The position numbers and the translations under genes are program-made. Shown here piece by piece: positions 6,801 to 8,398 of a stretch of DNA of 8,398 nucleotides; position 1 is the first letter of the stretch, and every line of letters begins with the position of its first letter. The stretch is from an uncultured Zetaproteobacteria bacterium (GTDB lineage: Bacteria > Pseudomonadota > Zetaproteobacteria > Mariprofundales > Mariprofundaceae), in assembly GCA_913056285.1 (NCBI GenBank), contig CAJXNE010000088.1:1-8398 (forward strand), read 5' to 3'. Under the pieces are notes generated by a model. It did not search any database. It was not told the DNA's origin and saw only the letters and a program-made list of their open reading frames with translations.

Positions 6801-8398
6801 TCCCGTGAAGAGATGATCGGCAAGCCACTGAAAGAGCTGGTCTGTGCGGAATATCTCGATATCACGATGCCGAAGTTTGCCGAGTTAATACAAGGGAAGG
6901 CGATACCGATCTATGAAACCGCCATGCAAGCAAAAGATGGTTCCTGTATTGATATCGAGGTGACTGCGACGCCACAGTTTGATGAGGATGGCAATGTGAC
7001 AGCCTCACGGGCGATTATCCGTGATATTCGGGCGCGTAAACAGAAAGAGGCGCTGCTGGCACGGCGCGAGCGGCAGTTGTCAGTATTGGCCGAGGCAGGG
7101 GCTGAGATCAATGAGCAGCTGGAAGCCGTTGAGATCGGGCGCAAGCTGGTGGATCAGGCATGCCAGCTGGTCGATTGCGAATCGGGTGCTATGGGCTTTT
7201 TCCACGATGATAAAATCTGCTTCCGGGAGTATCTGAAGCAAGGTGAATATATGGAAATCGAACTCGATTTCCCAAGCGGTTACGGCGTGCCAGGTCATGT
7301 ACTGGAGACAAAGACACACTACATCTGCGCAGATGCGCCAAACGATGCCCATGTCATCCCCGAAATTCAGCAGGCGTTCGATTTTGTGAAACTGATGGAT
7401 GTGCCGATTCTCGATGCCGAGGGTGAATTACTCGGCTGTTTTGAGATGCATGATCGACTGGATGGTGCGGATTTCGATGAGCAGGATCTGGAGATGGTGC
7501 GCTCGCTGGCTGGTATCGTGGCGGTAGCGTTGGTCAATGCACGTCAGCAGTTGGAGATCAGCCAGGCTGCCGAGCGCATGCGCACCGTACTCGATGCCGA
7601 TTTCGATGCCATTGTGGTGCATCAGGATTTCAAAGTGGTATTCAGCAATGAGCAGGCCTGCAAAATGTTCGGCTACGGTTCACTGGAAGCGACACTGGGA
7701 GAGGATTCGTTACAGGCATTTGTGCCGGAGCAGCGCAAACTGGCCCGGCGCGCTGCGCAACAAGCGCTTCGAACCGGCAAACCGACCGATCGCATTGAGA
7801 TGCTGGCTGTAAGCAAAAACAGGGAGCAGCCGTTTCCGATAGAGATTGCCAGTAGTCGTATTCAGTGGCAGGGCAAACCGGCACTGGTGTCCGTTGTGCG
7901 GGATATCACCGCGCGTAAGGAAGCTGAATCGCAGATGCACCTGCTGGAGAGTGCAGTGGCATCGGTGAACGAGAGCATTATTATCACGGATGCGGAAGGC
8001 ACGATTGTCTATGTCAATTCAGCGTTCAGCGCCAATACCGGCTTCGAGTTCGAGGATGCGATCGGAAAAACACCGGCGATTCTGAACAGCAAGCAGCAGT
8101 CCAAAGGATTTTACGAACAGTTCTGGGCCACCCTTACTGCGGGGGATCCGTGGAGCGGACGCATCCTGGATCGCAAGAAAGACGGCACAATCTTTCCCGT
8201 CTATTTATCGGTTGCACCGATTATCGGCACGAATGGAGAGATCACTCATTTTGTGGCCGTGCATGAAGATCTGAGCAGTGCCGAGGCGCTGCAAAAGAAA
8301 ATGATGCAGGCGCAGAAGATGGAGGCAGTCGGTACAATGGTTGGCGGTGTGGCGCATGATTTAACAATATGCTGGCCAGCATGGTCGGCGGTTTTTAT
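3843..8398 (+). CDS. Giant cytoplasmic CBS/PAS/GAF multi-sensor histidine kinase (3'-partial, apparent frameshift in H-box)
   Basis: The frame from ATG 3843 has no stop to the window end. Domains by residue: CBS repeats at about 1-58, 69-127, 134-190 and 198-255; a helical linker 256-280; PAS domains at about 279-397, 405-525, 534-645 and 653-775; GAF at about 780-940; PAS at 948-1070; GAF at 1078-1235; PAS at 1245-1362 and 1366-1485. The helix KKMMQAQKMEAVGTM then leads into the start of the HisKA dimerisation helix, VGGVAHD (1500-1506), with predicted phosphoacceptor His1505. PAS endings such as DITESR, DITERK, DITARK and RDISDRK mark the domain borders. No membrane segment or signal peptide is seen, so sensing should be internal. 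CBS pairs commonly bind adenine nucleotides; the PAS and GAF ligands cannot be read from sequence. After Asp1506 the H-box is completed only after a frame change (see the 8361 entry). The ATPase and receiver parts lie beyond the window. It follows the CysZ-like gene by 45 nt and is probably in the same operon. The many PAS and GAF domains suggest redox, light or small-ligand integration, but the stimulus and partner regulator are unknown. Confidence 0.92.
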   Translation, partial: MSLTINEVLTRKVLTISPDIMLTEAARLMAENSISCLVAVEDDKPVGMLTEADLVRIAHLHIDPEQTSISGFLSAPVISIEKGHNIFDAFNVLLEHQVSHLVVVHSDGRLKGILTFSDILKAAEFDDFLRVKPVSSVMSCHVVSATPETALNDVLTRMDEAHLSCMVAVDNGKACGIFTERDVARLLASDADPDVLTLGEVMTSPIMTMHAEDSMLDAVLMMRKKGFRRVVIVDDELQPAGIVTQFDIIRGMESRAIHRFQALFNQMEGQLVVEKTELERIVGASPAVLYRYHYNGENKGFTATYISHSVTAMLGYERHECMQADWLFSHIHPDDVRLVEAGMQKLLERGEIEQIYRLADKSGEYRWIQDHACLNRGVGGKPDEVIGSWLDITESRQRDQQVYESEELYRSLVDLAFDGIVIIAADGRVIFANEACASVLGGTSDEITGKFYEDMVHPEERQAMRLRFRQRMDGNGSKKAYETRLLQINGDTVWVELSGRLITWQNCPADLLTLHDITERKLTETALRQSVEQQQRILEANPVPTVISRASDGTILYADKLLGEMFGIDSDELIGRVTPDFYANPDDRQRLLQEFSDKGVVEGREVRARKADGTDFWVIVSLHPVSFDGESAWMAAFYDITARKQAEQQLIESGKKYRTLFDEARDMMHIVGADGRIIDVNQFELDTLGYSREEMIGMPVKEIICLEFLEETSERIEIVFGGQPQPLIETALRKKNGDCIDVELSATPQFDASGNVIAGRAIIRDISDRKKAEREKELDRQRAEALLQLPKLAAELNELEFIQRGQELAENLTNSKISFIHFMNEDDNSIELGAWSRRTLQDYCTAAFDKHYPVNKAGVWADAARQHKVVVFNDYASAPNKKGLPQGHAGLTRLISLPVIENGRVVMITGVGNKDQDYTEQDVNTVQLISDSIWQIVQRRRNESSLIQSEQKFRSLFEESRDMMHIVGHDGRIIDVNRVELETLGYSREEMIGKPLKELVCAEYLDITMPKFAELIQGKAIPIYETAMQAKDGSCIDIEVTATPQFDEDGNVTASRAIIRDIRARKQKEALLARRERQLSVLAEAGAEINEQLEAVEIGRKLVDQACQLVDCESGAMGFFHDDKICFREYLKQGEYMEIELDFPSGYGVPGHVLETKTHYICADAPNDAHVIPEIQQAFDFVKLMDVPILDAEGELLGCFEMHDRLDGADFDEQDLEMVRSLAGIVAVALVNARQQLEISQAAERMRTVLDADFDAIVVHQDFKVVFSNEQACKMFGYGSLEATLGEDSLQAFVPEQRKLARRAAQQALRTGKPTDRIEMLAVSKNREQPFPIEIASSRIQWQGKPALVSVVRDITARKEAESQMHLLESAVASVNESIIITDAEGTIVYVNSAFSANTGFEFEDAIGKTPAILNSKQQSKGFYEQFWATLTAGDPWSGRILDRKKDGTIFPVYLSVAPIIGTNGEITHFVAVHEDLSSAEALQKKMMQAQKMEAVGTMVGGVAHDLTICWPAWSAVF
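5811..6161 (+). repeat. Duplicated PAS domain, copy A
   Basis: Residues 657-773 of the sensor kinase (YRTLFDEARDMMHIV... to DISDRKKAE). They align without gaps over 117 residues to residues 953-1069. My hand count gives 71 identities (about 61%). Shared blocks include RDMMHIVG, DGRIIDVN, TLGYSREEMIG, the Cys-Ile-Asp of the central strand, ATPQFD and RAIIRDI. The other PAS domains in the protein do not share this likeness, so this is a specific internal duplication. Codon third positions differ widely, which points to an old event. Confidence 0.9.
6699..7049 (+). repeat. Duplicated PAS domain, copy B
   Basis: Residues 953-1069 of the sensor kinase, the partner of copy A. The two copies are separated by a GAF domain (about 780-940). 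A second GAF domain follows copy B directly, so the duplicated unit may have been PAS plus GAF. The two GAF domains are visibly much less alike than the two PAS domains. The central region, corresponding to the ligand-facing helices, is the most divergent part between the copies, so they may bind different things. Confidence 0.9.
8355..8398 (+). other. Apparent one-base deletion in the H-box of the sensor kinase
   Basis: The frame used for 1506 codons reads GGVAHD and then LTICWPAWSAVF. Adding one T after 8362 (GAT TTT AAC in place of GAT TTA AC) gives HDFNNMLASMVGGFY. This matches the standard HDFNN(L/M)L H-box of hybrid-type histidine kinases. The shift lies one codon after the phosphoacceptor His1505, in a short T run. 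Both frames stay open to 8398, so the window does not show where the unshifted frame ends. The cause may be a sequence error, a true inactivating mutation or, less likely, recoding. Confidence 0.85.

Overview
The window looks like a chromosomal segment of a Gram-negative bacterium, probably a proteobacterium. Base composition is moderate, coding density is very high, and the TldD, CysZ-like and PAS/GAF sensor proteins are all of proteobacterial style. The sequence does not let me name a genus. There are no rRNA or tRNA genes, insertion sequences or CRISPR arrays.

Left part (1-1490, minus strand): tldD, the metalloprotease subunit of the TldD/TldE peptidase, reads leftward. Its stop overlaps (ATGA) the start of another gene that leaves the window after 19 codons. 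Adjacent tldE (pmbA) is a reasonable but unproven guess.

Divergent intergenic region (1491-1629): this short stretch holds the most structured non-coding signal in the window. A 10-bp motif (consensus AAATGGACGG) recurs four times at exactly 23-bp spacing (1536, 1559, 1582, 1605). One copy lies inside a perfect 7-bp inverted repeat. The last two copies flank and enter a near-consensus sigma-70 promoter, TTGACA-16 bp-TATTAT. That promoter should start transcription only about 2-4 nt before the ATG of the next gene, so the mRNA is probably leaderless or nearly so.

Right part (1630-8398, plus strand): four tightly packed genes form a likely operon. They are an ATPase with a C-terminal DUF4143 domain, a 69-aa DUF2007-type protein (3-nt gap), an EI24/CysZ-like four-helix membrane protein (ATGA overlap), and, after 45 nt, a giant soluble sensor histidine kinase. 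The kinase has four CBS domains, then PAS x4, GAF, PAS, GAF, PAS x2, and the beginning of a histidine kinase core. Two PAS domains are internal duplicates, about 61% identical. The reading frame is unbroken for 1506 codons and then appears to lose one T exactly inside the phosphoacceptor H-box. The canonical HDFNNML sequence is restored only by a frame change, and the gene runs off the window end.

How the genes cooperate is not evident. The kinase would integrate adenine-nucleotide (CBS), redox or ligand (PAS/GAF) inputs in the cytoplasm. The three small upstream genes give no direct link to it beyond probable co-transcription.
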